Of a stretch of DNA of 64,000 nucleotides, positions 1-8,283 are shown one piece after another; the first letter of the stretch is position 1; each line of letters opens with the position of its first letter. The DNA lies in the NCBI RefSeq assembly GCF_026627255.1, contig NZ_JAPNLM010000013.1, positions 1 through 64,000 on the forward strand, given 5' to 3'. The translations under genes and the position numbers were made by a program. This DNA comes from Streptomyces antarcticus. Lineage in GTDB: Bacteria > Actinomycetota > Actinomycetes > Streptomycetales > Streptomycetaceae. The notes under the pieces are model-generated. The model was not told the origin of the DNA, made no database searches, and was given only the letters and a program-made list of their open reading frames with translations.

Positions 1-782
1 CCCACAACCACCGCCTCCCGAAGCCAGTCCGGCAGCGCCTCCGGCCCCGCCGCGAACGTCACCTCCACCGCGTACGTCCCCCCGCCCCGCAGCCCCCGCC
101 GCACGAACTCCTCCGCATCCATCGGCAGCTCCCGCGGAGCGAACCGGGCCCCCGTCGCGAACGGCTCCGCCACCCGGTCCACCCGGAAGGTCCGCCAGTC
201 CTCCCGCTCCAGGTCGTAGGCGATCAGGTACCACCGGCTCCCCGTGCTGACCAGCCGGTACGGCTCCACCACCCGCCGCGTCCTCGCCCCGTCCCTCGCC
301 CGGTACGCGAACCGCAGCCGCTCCGGCCCCGCCACCGCCGACGCCATCGTCGTCAGCGTCCGCGGGTCCACGCTCGCCCCGTCCCCCCGCGTCAGCGCGG
401 TCGTGGCCGACTGCAGCGCGCTCACCCGGCGCCGCAGCCGCGAGGGCAGCACCTGCTCCAGCTTCGCCAGGGCCCGTACGGAGGCCTCCTCGACCCCCTC
501 GATCGCGTGCCCGGCCCCCGCCCGCAGCCCCACCGCGATGGCCACCGCCTCCTCGTCGTCGAGCAGCAGCGGCGGCATCGCCGCCCCCGCCACCAGCCGG
601 TAGCCGCCCTCCGCGCCGAGCGTGGCCTCCACCGGGTAGCCGAGGTCCCGCAGCCGCTCGATGTCGCGGCGGATCGTCCGGGAGCTCACACGGAGCCGTT
701 CCGCCAGCTCGCTGCCGGGCCATTCGCGCGGGGTCTGGAGCAGGGACAGCAGGGACAACAGCCGTGCCGGGGTGTCGGTCAT
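1..782 (-). CDS. WYL-domain HTH transcriptional regulator (3' end outside window)
   Basis: Read from an ATG at 782-780 towards position 1, where the frame is still open, so the C-terminus is missing. The protein begins MTDTPARLLSLLSLLQ and has an N-terminal winged helix-turn-helix of the HTH_11/DeoR type (SELAERLRVSSRTIRRDIERL, residues about 24-43). The middle part contains the WYL signature RWYLIAYDLEREDWRTFRVD. Family members bind DNA as regulators that sense small ligands or nucleic acid through the WYL fold. It is divergent from the MFS efflux gene at 846 with about 60 bp between the starts, so it probably controls that transporter; this is inference from position. Confidence 0.85.
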   Translation of the reverse strand, partial: MTDTPARLLSLLSLLQTPREWPGSELAERLRVSSRTIRRDIERLRDLGYPVEATLGAEGGYRLVAGAAMPPLLLDDEEAVAIAVGLRAGAGHAIEGVEEASVRALAKLEQVLPSRLRRRVSALQSATTALTRGDGASVDPRTLTTMASAVAGPERLRFAYRARDGARTRRVVEPYRLVSTGSRWYLIAYDLEREDWRTFRVDRVAEPFATGARFAPRELPMDAEEFVRRGLRGGGTYAVEVTFAAGPEALPDWLREAVVV

Positions 783-845
783 GGGATCAAGGCTGCCAGC
801 GAAATAGGACACTCACTGACCTACATGCCGTCTAGGTTTCTCTCC

Positions 846-2462
846 ATGAGCACCGAGACGTCCAAGACATCGCCCGAAAGAAAGAACGGGCCCGCACGAG
901 AAGAGCGGACCACAGCCGCGGTACCAGCACAGGCCCCGGGCCCGGACCAAAGCCCGGGCCCGGACCAGGGCGCCACCCCCATCGACGCCTCCGCGGCCGA
1001 CCGCCGCCGCTGGCTGGCGCTCGCCATCGTGATGACCGCGGCCTTCATGGACCTGGTCGACGTCACGATCGTCAACATCGCCATACCCAGCATGCGCCAG
1101 GACCTCGGCGCCTCCACGAGCGCGATCCAGTGGATCACCGCCGGATACGCCCTCGCCTTCGCCGCGGGCCTGATCACCGGCGGCCGTCTCGGTGACATCT
1201 ACGGCCGCCGGCGCCTCTTCCTCGTCGGCATCGCCGGCTTCACCGTCGCCTCGCTGCTCTGCGGCATCGCCGCCAACCCCGCCATGCTGGTCTCCTCCCG
1301 CCTGCTCCAGGGCGCGATGGCGGCCCTGATGGTCCCGCAGGTCCTGGCGATCATCCACGTCACCTTCCCGCCCCACGAGCGCGGCAAGGTCTTCGGCCTG
1401 TTCGGCGCGATCGTGGGCCTCGGCGCCGTCTCGGGCCCGATGCTCGGCGCGCTGCTGACCCAGTGGAACCTCTTCGGCCTCGAATGGCGCCCGATCTTCC
1501 TGATCAACCTGCCCGTCGGCATCGCGGGCGTGATCCTCGGACGCAAGTTCATCACCGAGTCCAAGGCCCCCCAGGCGCTGCGCCTGGACCTCGTCGGCGT
1601 CGTCCTCGCCACCCTCGCGCTGGTCATGCTGATCTTCCCGCTCACCCAGGGCCGCGAGAACGACTGGCCGTTGTGGGGGTTCGTCTGCATGGGCCTGGCC
1701 CCGTTCGTCTTCGCGGGCTTCATCGCCTACGAGAAATACAAGATCAAGAAGGACGGCTCGCCGCTCGTCGAGCTCTCCCTCTTCAAGGTCAAGAGCTTCG
1801 CGGGCGGCATCGCCGTCCAGCTGACCTTCGGCATCGCGACCGGCATCTTCTTCCTGGTCTGGACGCTGTACATGCAGATGGGCCTCGGCTGGAGCGCCCT
1901 GCGCGCCGGTACCACCGGCATCCCGTTCTCCATCGCCGTCTCGGCCGCGGCGGGCATCTCGGTGCAGAAGCTCGTCCCGCGCTTCGGCCGCAAGGTGCTC
2001 CAGGCCGGTGCGCTGGCCATGGCCGCGGGCCTGCTCCTCTACATCTGGGAGTCGCAGCACTACGGCATGGAGATCACCTCCTGGCAGATGGCACTGCCGC
2101 TGGTCGTCATGGGCATCGGCATGGGCCTGATCGTGGCCCCGCTGACCGACACCGTGCTGTCCGAGGTGCCGCGCGAGCACGCCGGCTCGGCCTCCGGCCT
2201 GATCAACACCACCGGCCAGATGGGCAACGCGCTGGGCCTCGGCCTGACCTCCGTGGTCTTCTTCGGCCTGATCGACGACGACCTGGTCTTCGGGCCGCCC
2301 TACGTGGAGGCCTTCCGCGGGGCGCTGTGGTGGGTCGTGGCCGTCCTGGTCGTGATCTTCGCGGTGATGTTCATGCTGCCCCGCAAGGCGGTGCCTATGC
2401 AGGAGCGCGAAGGCGGCGCCGAGCACGGGGCCCCGGAACCGGACAAGGTCCCGGTCGCCTGA
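846..2462 (+). CDS. MFS drug-efflux transporter, DHA2 (14-TMS) family
   Basis: 538 residues from the ATG at 846. The open frame extends far upstream, but the sequence before this ATG overlaps the divergent regulator and does not look like protein. A hydrophilic Pro-rich N-terminus of about 55 residues precedes many hydrophobic segments. The MFS loop motif GGRLGDIYGRRRLF is present after TM2, and a motif-C-like LGAVSGPMLGALL in TM5. The length and helix number fit the EmrB/QacA-type proton antiporters that export drugs and toxic compounds. It ends in a good rho-independent terminator and faces the WYL regulator. The substrate cannot be told from sequence. Confidence 0.9.
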   Translation: MSTETSKTSPERKNGPAREERTTAAVPAQAPGPDQSPGPDQGATPIDASAADRRRWLALAIVMTAAFMDLVDVTIVNIAIPSMRQDLGASTSAIQWITAGYALAFAAGLITGGRLGDIYGRRRLFLVGIAGFTVASLLCGIAANPAMLVSSRLLQGAMAALMVPQVLAIIHVTFPPHERGKVFGLFGAIVGLGAVSGPMLGALLTQWNLFGLEWRPIFLINLPVGIAGVILGRKFITESKAPQALRLDLVGVVLATLALVMLIFPLTQGRENDWPLWGFVCMGLAPFVFAGFIAYEKYKIKKDGSPLVELSLFKVKSFAGGIAVQLTFGIATGIFFLVWTLYMQMGLGWSALRAGTTGIPFSIAVSAAAGISVQKLVPRFGRKVLQAGALAMAAGLLLYIWESQHYGMEITSWQMALPLVVMGIGMGLIVAPLTDTVLSEVPREHAGSASGLINTTGQMGNALGLGLTSVVFFGLIDDDLVFGPPYVEAFRGALWWVVAVLVVIFAVMFMLPRKAVPMQEREGGAEHGAPEPDKVPVA

Positions 2463-2486
2463 CCCCTCCACCCGCCCACCCCGTCC

Positions 2487-2522
2487 ACGGACATGCCCGC
2501 CTCTGTTGGCAGGCATGTCCGT
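2487..2522 (+). terminator. Rho-independent terminator after the MFS gene
   Basis: Perfect 11-bp inverted repeat (ACGGACATGCC at 2487-2497, GGCATGTCCGT at 2512-2522) followed by a T-rich stretch, 25 bp after the MFS stop codon. Confidence 0.75.
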
Positions 2523-2600
2523 TTCCTTTGTCTTCAGCCCTATTTGGCCGTACGGTAGGGAGAAGTCACAGATTCGGGCATGGAACGGACGTAAAACCAC

Positions 2601-3362
2601 ATGTACGCACCGGAGCGCCATCAGGAGATCCTCCGCCTCGCCAGTGAGGCCGGACGGGTCGACGTGCTCTCCCTCGCCGACCTGTTCCAGGTCACGGCCG
2701 AGACCGTGCGCCGTGACCTGAAGGCCCTCGACCGGGCCGGACTGGTCCGCCGGGTGCACGGCGGCGCCATCCCGGCCGGCCGCCTTGACTTCGAGCCCGA
2801 CCTCACCGAGCGCGAGGCCACCGCCGCCGAGGAGAAGGACCGCATCGCGGCCGCGGCCCTCGCCGAGCTGCCCGACGGCGGCAGCGTCGTCCTGGACGCC
2901 GGCAGCACCGTCGCCCGCCTCGCCGCCGGGATCCCGGGGGACATCGGGCTCACCGTCGTCACCCACGCCCTGCCCGTCGCCGCCCGGCTCGCCGACCACA
3001 CCGGCATCGACCTCCACCTCGTCGGCGGCCGCGTCCGGCACCGCACCCGCGCCGCCGTCGACGCGTGGGCGCTGCGCGCGTACGCGGAGATCCGCGCCGA
3101 CGTCCTCTTCCTCGCGGCGAACGGCTTCTGCGCCGACGCCGGCCTGACCACCCCCGACCTCGCCGAGGCGGCCGTCAAGCGCGCCGCGATCTCCGCCGCG
3201 CGCCGCGTCGTCCTCCTCGCCGACTCCGCGAAGGCCGGACAGGAGCACTTCGCGCGCTTCGGCTCCTTCGCGGACGTCGACCTGCTCATCACGGACACGG
3301 GGCTCACCCCCGTCCACCAGGCCGCGATCGAGGCGGCCGGTACGGAAGTTGTGCTCGTATGA
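2601..3362 (+). CDS. fruR: DeoR-family transcriptional repressor, FruR-like
   Basis: 253 residues with an N-terminal HTH (MYAPERHQEILRLASEAGR, then VDVLSLADLFQVTAETVRRD, the DeoR recognition helix) and a C-terminal DeoR sensor domain containing VLDAGSTVARLA and FLAANGFCADAGLTTPD. Such sensors bind phosphorylated sugars. The stop codon overlaps the fruK start (ATGA at 3359-3362), so both are translated from one transcript. A DeoR repressor coupled to 1-phosphofructokinase is the usual fru operon arrangement in Streptomyces, where fructose-1-phosphate relieves repression. The gene symbol rests on this linkage. Confidence 0.85.
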   Translation: MYAPERHQEILRLASEAGRVDVLSLADLFQVTAETVRRDLKALDRAGLVRRVHGGAIPAGRLDFEPDLTEREATAAEEKDRIAAAALAELPDGGSVVLDAGSTVARLAAGIPGDIGLTVVTHALPVAARLADHTGIDLHLVGGRVRHRTRAAVDAWALRAYAEIRADVLFLAANGFCADAGLTTPDLAEAAVKRAAISAARRVVLLADSAKAGQEHFARFGSFADVDLLITDTGLTPVHQAAIEAAGTEVVLV

Positions 3363-4297
3363 TCCTCACCGTCACCCCCAACCCCTCCCTCGACCGGACC
3401 TACGAGGTCCCCTCGCTGGACCGCGGCGAGGTGCTCCGCGCCACCGGTGACCGGGTCGACCCCGGGGGCAAGGGCGTCAACGTCTCCCGCGCGGCGGCCG
3501 CGGCGGGCGTCCGTACGACGGCGGTGCTCCCGCTCGGCGGCGCCCCCGGCACCCTGCTGGCCGAACTCCTCGTGGCCCAGGGCGTGGACGTCACGGCCGT
3601 CTCGATCGCCGGGGAGACCCGCTCGAACATCGCGGTCGCCGAACCCGACGGCACCCTCACCAAGATCAACACGCCGGGCCCGGAACTCTCCCCGGAGGAG
3701 TCCGCGCTCCTCCTGGACACCGTCCGCACCGGCTCCGGCGGCGCCGCCTGGATCGCCTGCTGCGGCAGCCTCCCGCGCGGCCTCGCCCCCGGGTGGTACG
3801 CCGACCTGGTCGCCCGCGCCCACGAGGCCGGAGCCCGGGTCGCCCTCGACACCTCCGGCCGGGCCCTGCGGGCGGCCCTCCCCGCCCGCCCGGACGTGAT
3901 CAAGCCGAACGCGCAGGAGCTCGCGGAGGCCGTCGGCAGGCCCCTGTCCACCCTCGGCGACGTCGTCAAGGCGGCCGAGGAGCTCCGCTCGCTGGGCGCG
4001 GGCGCGGTCCTCGCCTCCCTCGGCGCGGACGGCCAGCTGCTGGCCTGCGCGGAAGGCACGTACTACGGCACGGCGCCGGCCGCCGCGGTCCGCAGCAACG
4101 TCGGGGCGGGCGACGCCTCCCTGGCCGGCTTCCTGATCGCGGGCGGCAGCGGCCCGGCCGCCCTCGCCTCGGCCCTGGCCCACGGCGCCGCCGCGGTACA
4201 GCTCCCCGGCAGCGCCATGCCCGCCCCCGCGGACCTCCGCCCCGACGCGGTCCACCTCACCCGGGACCTCCCCCTGGACCTCACCCTGGTGCTCTGA
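3359..4297 (+). CDS. fruK: 1-phosphofructokinase (PfkB family)
   Basis: 312 residues starting at the ATG that overlaps the fruR stop. PfkB signatures are clear: the substrate-binding N-terminus TVTPNPSLDRTYEV, the glycine loop DPGGKGVNVSRAAAAAG, and near the C-terminus NVGAGDASLAGFL, with the catalytic Asp in GAGD. The enzyme phosphorylates fructose-1-phosphate (or tagatose-6-phosphate in relatives) to a bisphosphate. In Streptomyces the fructose PTS permease fruA normally lies next in this operon, but here a convergent unrelated gene follows after about 100 bp. Uptake must therefore be encoded elsewhere or be lost. Confidence 0.93.
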   Translation: MILTVTPNPSLDRTYEVPSLDRGEVLRATGDRVDPGGKGVNVSRAAAAAGVRTTAVLPLGGAPGTLLAELLVAQGVDVTAVSIAGETRSNIAVAEPDGTLTKINTPGPELSPEESALLLDTVRTGSGGAAWIACCGSLPRGLAPGWYADLVARAHEAGARVALDTSGRALRAALPARPDVIKPNAQELAEAVGRPLSTLGDVVKAAEELRSLGAGAVLASLGADGQLLACAEGTYYGTAPAAAVRSNVGAGDASLAGFLIAGGSGPAALASALAHGAAAVQLPGSAMPAPADLRPDAVHLTRDLPLDLTLVL

Positions 4298-4335
4298 CGC
4301 CCGCGGCGCGGGCGCCGGCCGGCGCTGACCGCCCC

Positions 4336-4380
4336 GGAAGCGACCGGCCCGGAAGCGACCGGCCCGGAAGCGACCGGCCC
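4336..4380 (+). repeat. Three perfect 15-bp tandem copies
   Basis: The unit GGAAGCGACCGGCCC occurs at 4336-4350, 4351-4365 and 4366-4380 in the gap between two convergent genes, about 40 bp after the fruK stop. Confidence 0.9.
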
Positions 4381-4393
4381 GGCGTCCCCGGCG

Positions 4394-5164
4394 TCAGCGC
4401 ACGCGCGCGCGGAGTTCCATGGCTCCGCGGGCGACCGCCTCCGTCTCGTACACCTCGCACATGTGCCGGCCGTCCGGCGTCGCCGTGTGCTCGACCTCCC
4501 ACAGGCTGACCTCGGTCCCGTCGAGCAGCACGAAGGCGTGCTCGTACAGGCTGAAGCCCGCGTGCCGCCCGTCGGCCAGGCACTGGCGGGTGCCGAACGC
4601 CTGGGTGATCCGGTGCGCGTACGCCGAGCGCAGCAGGGCCGCGACCTCCTCGCCGGGCCGGTCCGCGTTCTCCGCGCGGCGCAGCACGCGCCGGGCGTGG
4701 TCGGCGGACTCCTCCGGCGCGTAGTCCCGGGGGCGCCGCATCGCCGACGAGGCCGCGAACAGCGCGCTCAGCACCGCGATGTCGTCGTCCGGCTCCTCGT
4801 CGCCGGGCAGTAGCGCGGGATCCAGCACCGCCTCGGCGGGGGCCTCCCCGAACAGCCGGGACACGGCGAGGCCGGTCTCCGCCTTGCTCGCGAACACCTC
4901 GTGCCGGACCGTCCGGTCACCCTCCTGCCGGTACACCAGCTCCCACAGTGAGGCCGCCCCGCCGTCGGCCAGCAGGTAGGTGTGCCGGTGGCTCTCCCGC
5001 CAGAGTCCCGTTGCGGGGCTGCGGTGGGTGGTGTAGAGCGAGGAGCTGTGGGCGAGCGCCGTCCCGAGACGCTCGACCAGCCTGTCGGGAAGGTCGAAGG
5101 AGTTGAGGGCGCGGCCCAGGAGTCGGTCGAGGTGGGCCTCGGTTGTCTCGTACGGATCGCTCAA
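4394..5164 (-). CDS. Conserved Streptomyces protein of unknown function (DUF6227-like)
   Basis: 256 residues starting MSDPYETTEAHLDRLLGRAL. No signal peptide or membrane segment. The protein contains two similar halves that each carry a stretch ending in a SLWE motif: the first near residues 50-75 (HTYLLADGGAASLWELVYRQ) and the second near residues 205-225 (HAFVLLDGTEVSLWEVEHTA). This suggests an internal duplication of a small beta-rich unit. I recognise the general sequence as a family confined to Streptomyces, probably DUF6227, from memory only. It is convergent with fruK and divergent from the VKOR gene. No role can be assigned. Confidence 0.7.
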   Translation of the reverse strand: MSDPYETTEAHLDRLLGRALNSFDLPDRLVERLGTALAHSSSLYTTHRSPATGLWRESHRHTYLLADGGAASLWELVYRQEGDRTVRHEVFASKAETGLAVSRLFGEAPAEAVLDPALLPGDEEPDDDIAVLSALFAASSAMRRPRDYAPEESADHARRVLRRAENADRPGEEVAALLRSAYAHRITQAFGTRQCLADGRHAGFSLYEHAFVLLDGTEVSLWEVEHTATPDGRHMCEVYETEAVARGAMELRARVR

Positions 5165-5355
5165 GGTGGGTCTCCAGGCCGTCGCAGCTTGTGACTTCGC
5201 GGAAGCTCAACGTAGCCCCTGGCTCTGACATCCCGTCCGGGGTTCGGCAAAACGTCCGGGAAGCATCAGGGGTTACCGCCACACCTTCAGGGCAACTTGC
5301 GTACGAATGCGCATGGTTGGCCCCGCTCTGGTACGGAGCGGGGGACTATGGCCGC

Positions 5356-5997
5356 ATGGCAACGAATACAGTGGGCGTCCCCCGCCAGCAGGGACAGCCC
5401 CGCACAGGGCCCGAAGACGGACAGGAAGCCGTGTCACGGGGGTTGGCCTGGCTGCTGGTCCTCACCGGGGCCGCCGGGCTGCTGGCCTCCTGGGTGATCA
5501 CCCTCGACAAGTTCCTCCTGCTGGAGGACCCGAACTTCAAGCCCGCCTGCAGCCTCAACCCGGTCGTCTCCTGCGGCAGCGTGATGAAGAGCGACCAGGC
5601 GGCCGCCTTCGGCTTCCCCAACCCGATGCTGGGCCTCGCCACTTACGCCGTCGTGGTGTGCGTCGGCGCCGGCTTGCTGGCGGGCGCCCGCTACCGCGGC
5701 TGGTTCTGGCTGGGACTGAACGCCGGCACGTTCTTCGGCGTCGGCTTCTGCACCTGGCTGATGGTCCAGTCGCTCTACGAGATCAACGCGCTCTGCCTGT
5801 GGTGCTGCCTGGCTTGGGTGGCGACCCTGCTGATGTTCTGGGCCGTCACCGCGCACACCGTCCGCACCGGGGTGCTCCGTGCCCCCGGTTCGCTGCGGGA
5901 GTTCTTCACCGAGTTCGGCTGGGCACCGCCCGCGCTGCACACCGGCGTGATCGGCATGCTGATCCTCACCCGGTGGTGGGACTTCTGGACCTCCTGA
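5356..5997 (+). CDS. Vitamin K epoxide reductase (VKOR) family membrane oxidoreductase
   Basis: 213 residues from the ATG at 5356. Four or five membrane helices surround the four functional cysteines of VKOR proteins: the loop pair Cys65/Cys73 (CSLNPVVSCGS) and the active-site pair Cys147/Cys150 (CLWC). Bacterial VKOR proteins re-oxidise a DsbA-like partner and pass electrons to quinone, supporting disulfide formation outside the membrane. The neighbouring surface-coat locus encodes several secreted proteins with paired cysteines (rodlins, chaplins), so this enzyme could serve them; that link is only inferred from proximity. An in-frame extension upstream of 5356 lacks a good start. Confidence 0.88.
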   Translation: MATNTVGVPRQQGQPRTGPEDGQEAVSRGLAWLLVLTGAAGLLASWVITLDKFLLLEDPNFKPACSLNPVVSCGSVMKSDQAAAFGFPNPMLGLATYAVVVCVGAGLLAGARYRGWFWLGLNAGTFFGVGFCTWLMVQSLYEINALCLWCCLAWVATLLMFWAVTAHTVRTGVLRAPGSLREFFTEFGWAPPALHTGVIGMLILTRWWDFWTS

Positions 5998-6021
5998 ACG
6001 GCCGGACGCGCCCACCGCACG

Positions 6022-6074
6022 GACGCGCACGAGGGCCCCGGCAGCTGGACGCTGCCGGGGCCCTCGTGCGCGTC
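6022..6074. terminator. Bidirectional terminator with a perfect 24-bp stem
   Basis: Positions 6022-6045 and 6051-6074 are exact reverse complements with a 5-nt loop (TGGAC). The hairpin sits between the convergent VKOR and rodlin genes and can terminate both. Confidence 0.85.
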
Positions 6075-6092
6075 ACGCGGAGGCGGCGGAGA

Positions 6093-6503
6093 TCAGCTGC
6101 CGACCGAGGCGTTGCCCGAGAGGACCGGGATGTTGCTGAGGATGTGCGAGAGCGGCTCGTCGCCCTTGGCCTGGGTGGAGTTCTCGGTGCACTGCTGGTT
6201 CTGCGGGTTGGACAGGACGTTGACGTCCTGGACGCCGATGTTGAGGGCGCCGATCAGCGACTGGGCGTTGACCTTCGCCGGCAGGCCGATGCAGGGCTTG
6301 TTCAGGGTGCCCTGGACCAGGCTGAGCTGCGGGCTCATGTCGCCGGTGGTCTTCTGGTTGCCGTAGATCTGCTGGGCACCGTTGCCGTTGACCGTGTTGA
6401 CGCCGTTGTCGTTGCCGATGGCCATGGCCGGGGCCGCGGCAGCGGCGCCCGCGCCGACCGCAACGGCGGTGACCGCGGCGGCGGTCATGAACTTCTTGAA
6501 CAT
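6093..6503 (-). CDS. rdl: Rodlin (rodlet-layer protein), RdlA/RdlB family
   Basis: 136 residues with an N-terminal signal peptide (MFKKFMTAAAVTAVAVGAGA, cleavage likely after APAMA) and a mature part containing the rodlin hallmarks IGNDNGVNTVNGNGAQQIYG, two cysteines, and the C-terminal block QQCTENSTQAKGDEPLSHIL. Rodlins are exported and organise chaplin amyloid fibrils into the rodlet layer of aerial hyphae and spores. A good ribosome site (AGAAGGA) precedes the start. A second rodlin lies at 10029, with chaplins between. Expression is expected late, in the chaplin-dependent developmental programme, as in S. coelicolor. Identification is strong. Confidence 0.95.
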   Translation of the reverse strand: MFKKFMTAAAVTAVAVGAGAAAAAPAMAIGNDNGVNTVNGNGAQQIYGNQKTTGDMSPQLSLVQGTLNKPCIGLPAKVNAQSLIGALNIGVQDVNVLSNPQNQQCTENSTQAKGDEPLSHILSNIPVLSGNASVGS

Positions 6504-6772
6504 CTTGATCCTTCTGTCGCACGAGTGCCCGCTGATGGAGCGCCCTGGTCAACTGCTCCGCCGGGGGGTTGGTTCCGTTGCTTCACTCAAACGGCCTGTC
6601 CCCGCCGAAGTTTTCCCCGGCCCGGGTGAGCCGCCTCCGGACGCCTGCGCGAAGCCCGTACGCAGCCGCCAGCGGACGCGTTCCTGTTGCGCTCCGTACG
6701 GGGTGTTCGCACGGTGGGTAAGGAAGCGGATCGCTCGGGTCCGCTTCTGTGCCACCAGGAGAAGGAACACCC
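6504..6772. promoter_or_regulatory. Divergent promoter region between rodlin and secreted-protein genes
   Basis: This 269-bp gap separates two divergently transcribed secreted-protein genes and must hold both promoters. I see the ribosome sites at each end (AGAAGGA before the rodlin start; AGGAGAAGG before 6773). No promoter box can be assigned with confidence. Confidence 0.5.
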
Positions 6773-7273
6773 ATGCACCGCACGAAGCCGTCCCGCGCCC
6801 GCCTCCTCGTCCCGTCGGCCCTCGCCGTCCTCATACTGTCCGGCGCGGCCGCCCCTGCGGTCGCGGCGGACGGTGCCGGCTCCGCCGAACTGACGAAGCG
6901 GGTCGCGGCCGTCCAGCAGAAGATCGAGACGATCGAGGGGCGGGCCGCGGCCGGTCCGATCGACGACCTCCTCGCGGGCCTTTCGAAGACCATCGCGGAC
7001 CTCCTCAAGTCCCTGGAGGGCCTGCTGCCCGCCGGGGTGAAGATCCCGCCGATCGTGCTGCCGAAGCTCCCGGAGCTGCCGGCCGTCCCCGGCCTGCCCA
7101 GCATCCCGGTCCCCCCGGTGGAGGTGCCCGCGCTCCCGCCGGTCGGCGGGGTGCCCGCGCTGCCGCCCGTGGGCGGGGTGCCCGCGCTGCCGCCCGTCGG
7201 AGGGGCGCCCGCGCTGCCGACCGACCTGGTGCCCGACCTCCCCGCCATCCCCGGGATCCCCGACCTCCCGTAG
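6773..7273 (+). CDS. Secreted Pro/Val-rich repeat protein, unknown function
   Basis: 166 residues from the ATG at 6773, which has a strong ribosome site (AGGAGAAGG) 9 bp upstream. Signal peptide MHRTKPSRARLLVPSALAVL ends near residue 32 (AVAA). The first half of the mature protein is helical and amphipathic (LTKRVAAVQQKIETIEGR, DLLAGLSKTIADLLKSLEGL). The second half is a low-complexity stalk with repeats of ALPPVGGVP spanning about residues 100-150, and ends PAIPGIPDLP. There are no cysteines and no sorting motif. It is embedded between a rodlin and a chaplin gene, so a role in the aerial surface layer is plausible but unproven. Confidence 0.75.
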   Translation: MHRTKPSRARLLVPSALAVLILSGAAAPAVAADGAGSAELTKRVAAVQQKIETIEGRAAAGPIDDLLAGLSKTIADLLKSLEGLLPAGVKIPPIVLPKLPELPAVPGLPSIPVPPVEVPALPPVGGVPALPPVGGVPALPPVGGAPALPTDLVPDLPAIPGIPDLP

Positions 7274-7431
7274 GGCACGGGCGTACGACCCGGAACTTCG
7301 CACGCGGTTGCGGCTATTGGGCTGAACAGGTCTGATCGCGTGCGGAGCCGTGTCGTCTGGGACGCTGGAGCGTTTCGCTCGGTGTGAGCCCCGGGATCGG
7401 GGCAGAACATCGAACAGAAGGTGCACTTCCC

Positions 7432-7671
7432 ATGAACTCTGCCAAGAAGGCCGCCCTGGTCATGGCCACCGCTGGTCTCGCCGTGGCCGGTGCCGCCGGT
7501 GCCGCCTCCGCCGACTCCTCGGCCGAGGGCGCGGCCGTGGGTTCCCCCGGCGTTCTGTCCGGCAACCTGGCCCAGGTCCCGGTCCACATCCCGGTCAACG
7601 TCTGCGGCAACTCCGTGAACGTCATCGGCCTGCTGAACCCCGCGTTCGGCAATGTCTGCGTCAACGACTGA
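7432..7671 (+). CDS. chp: Short chaplin
   Basis: 79 residues: signal peptide (MNSAKKAALVMATAGLAVAG, cleaved near ASA) followed by a single chaplin domain with GSPGVLSGNLAQVPVHIPVN and the paired cysteines in CGNSVNVIGLLNPAFGNVC. Short chaplins (ChpD-H type) are secreted, self-assemble into amyloid at the air-water interface and lower surface tension so that aerial hyphae can emerge. The ribosome site AGAAGG lies about 10 bp before the ATG at 7432. A matching hairpin terminator follows. Which numbered chaplin it corresponds to cannot be told from the sequence alone. Confidence 0.95.
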   Translation: MNSAKKAALVMATAGLAVAGAAGAASADSSAEGAAVGSPGVLSGNLAQVPVHIPVNVCGNSVNVIGLLNPAFGNVCVND

Positions 7672-7689
7672 CGTCAGCCGCACCACCGC

Positions 7690-7725
7690 CTGTGGGCGCC
7701 CCGGCCTTGCCGGTGGCGCCCACAG
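7690..7725. terminator. Hairpin terminator between convergent chaplin and secreted-protein genes
   Basis: CTGTGGGCGCC (7690-7700) pairs with GGCGCCCACAG (7715-7725), and the interior CCGGC/GCCGG (7701-7713) extends the stem. It lies between genes ending at 7671 and 7756. Confidence 0.75.
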
Positions 7726-7755
7726 TCATGTCGGCAGGTGTTCAGCCGGAACGCG

Positions 7756-8103
7756 TCAGCTGTTGCCGCCGTTGAGCGTCACGCCGCCGAGCATCGGGTT
7801 CGACTTGGTGGCGCCGTTCGCCAGGCCGAGGACCTCGCCGGGAAGGTCGTTGCGGGCCTTGTTGACCTTCTGGACCGTGCCCACGACCTTGTTGACGTGG
7901 TCGCCTTGCTCGGCCAGCCCGTTGCCCACGGTCTGGGGGAGGGACTCGGAGACCGGGCCCACGGCGTTCAGGGTCTCCGTCACCCCGCCCGTCAGGCTCA
8001 TGGGGGGCATCGCGGCGGGAGCCTCGGCCGCGAAGGCGGGAGCGGAGGCGCCGAGGGCGGCGACGGAGCCGACGACGACAGCGGCGATCTTCGTGAGCTT
8101 CAT
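7756..8103 (-). CDS. Small secreted protein of the rodlin-chaplin locus, unknown function
   Basis: 115 residues. Signal peptide MKLTKIAAVVVGSVAALGAS, cleavage probably after PAFA, then a mature chain of about 90 residues with no cysteines, rich in Gly, Val and Asn (LTGGVTETLNAVGPVSESLP, VNKVVGTVQKVNKARNDLPG). The ribosome site AGAGGA is about 10 bp before the ATG. It is neither chaplin nor rodlin by sequence. Its position between a short chaplin and the long chaplin-like protein suggests a secreted accessory of the hydrophobic sheath, which is inference only. Confidence 0.75.
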   Translation of the reverse strand: MKLTKIAAVVVGSVAALGASAPAFAAEAPAAMPPMSLTGGVTETLNAVGPVSESLPQTVGNGLAEQGDHVNKVVGTVQKVNKARNDLPGEVLGLANGATKSNPMLGGVTLNGGNS

Positions 8104-8220
8104 TATCGAAATCCTCTTCTTTCATGGACAGAGGTGTCAGCGGCGACCGTCGCGCCGCTTTCGCTCTGGCTAACGATTCCCCGTCGCTCCGGAAACGCGG
8201 TCGCGCGGGTCCACGGCAAC

Positions 8221-8252
8221 GGCCGGAGAATCCGACAAGGGATTCTCCGGCC
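8221..8252 (-). terminator. Hairpin terminator after the long chaplin-like gene
   Basis: Perfect 12-bp inverted repeat (GGCCGGAGAATC at 8221-8232, GATTCTCCGGCC at 8241-8252), about 30 bp beyond the stop of the minus-strand gene ending at 8284. Confidence 0.7.
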
Positions 8253-8283
8253 GAGGTTTCTTCTGATTACCGGTATTGCCGAC

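Noticed and set aside
813-3317. Very long minus-strand open frame over the MFS and fruR genes
   Set aside because: It is the antisense shadow of two strong plus-strand genes; GC3 bias in this class of DNA creates long empty frames.
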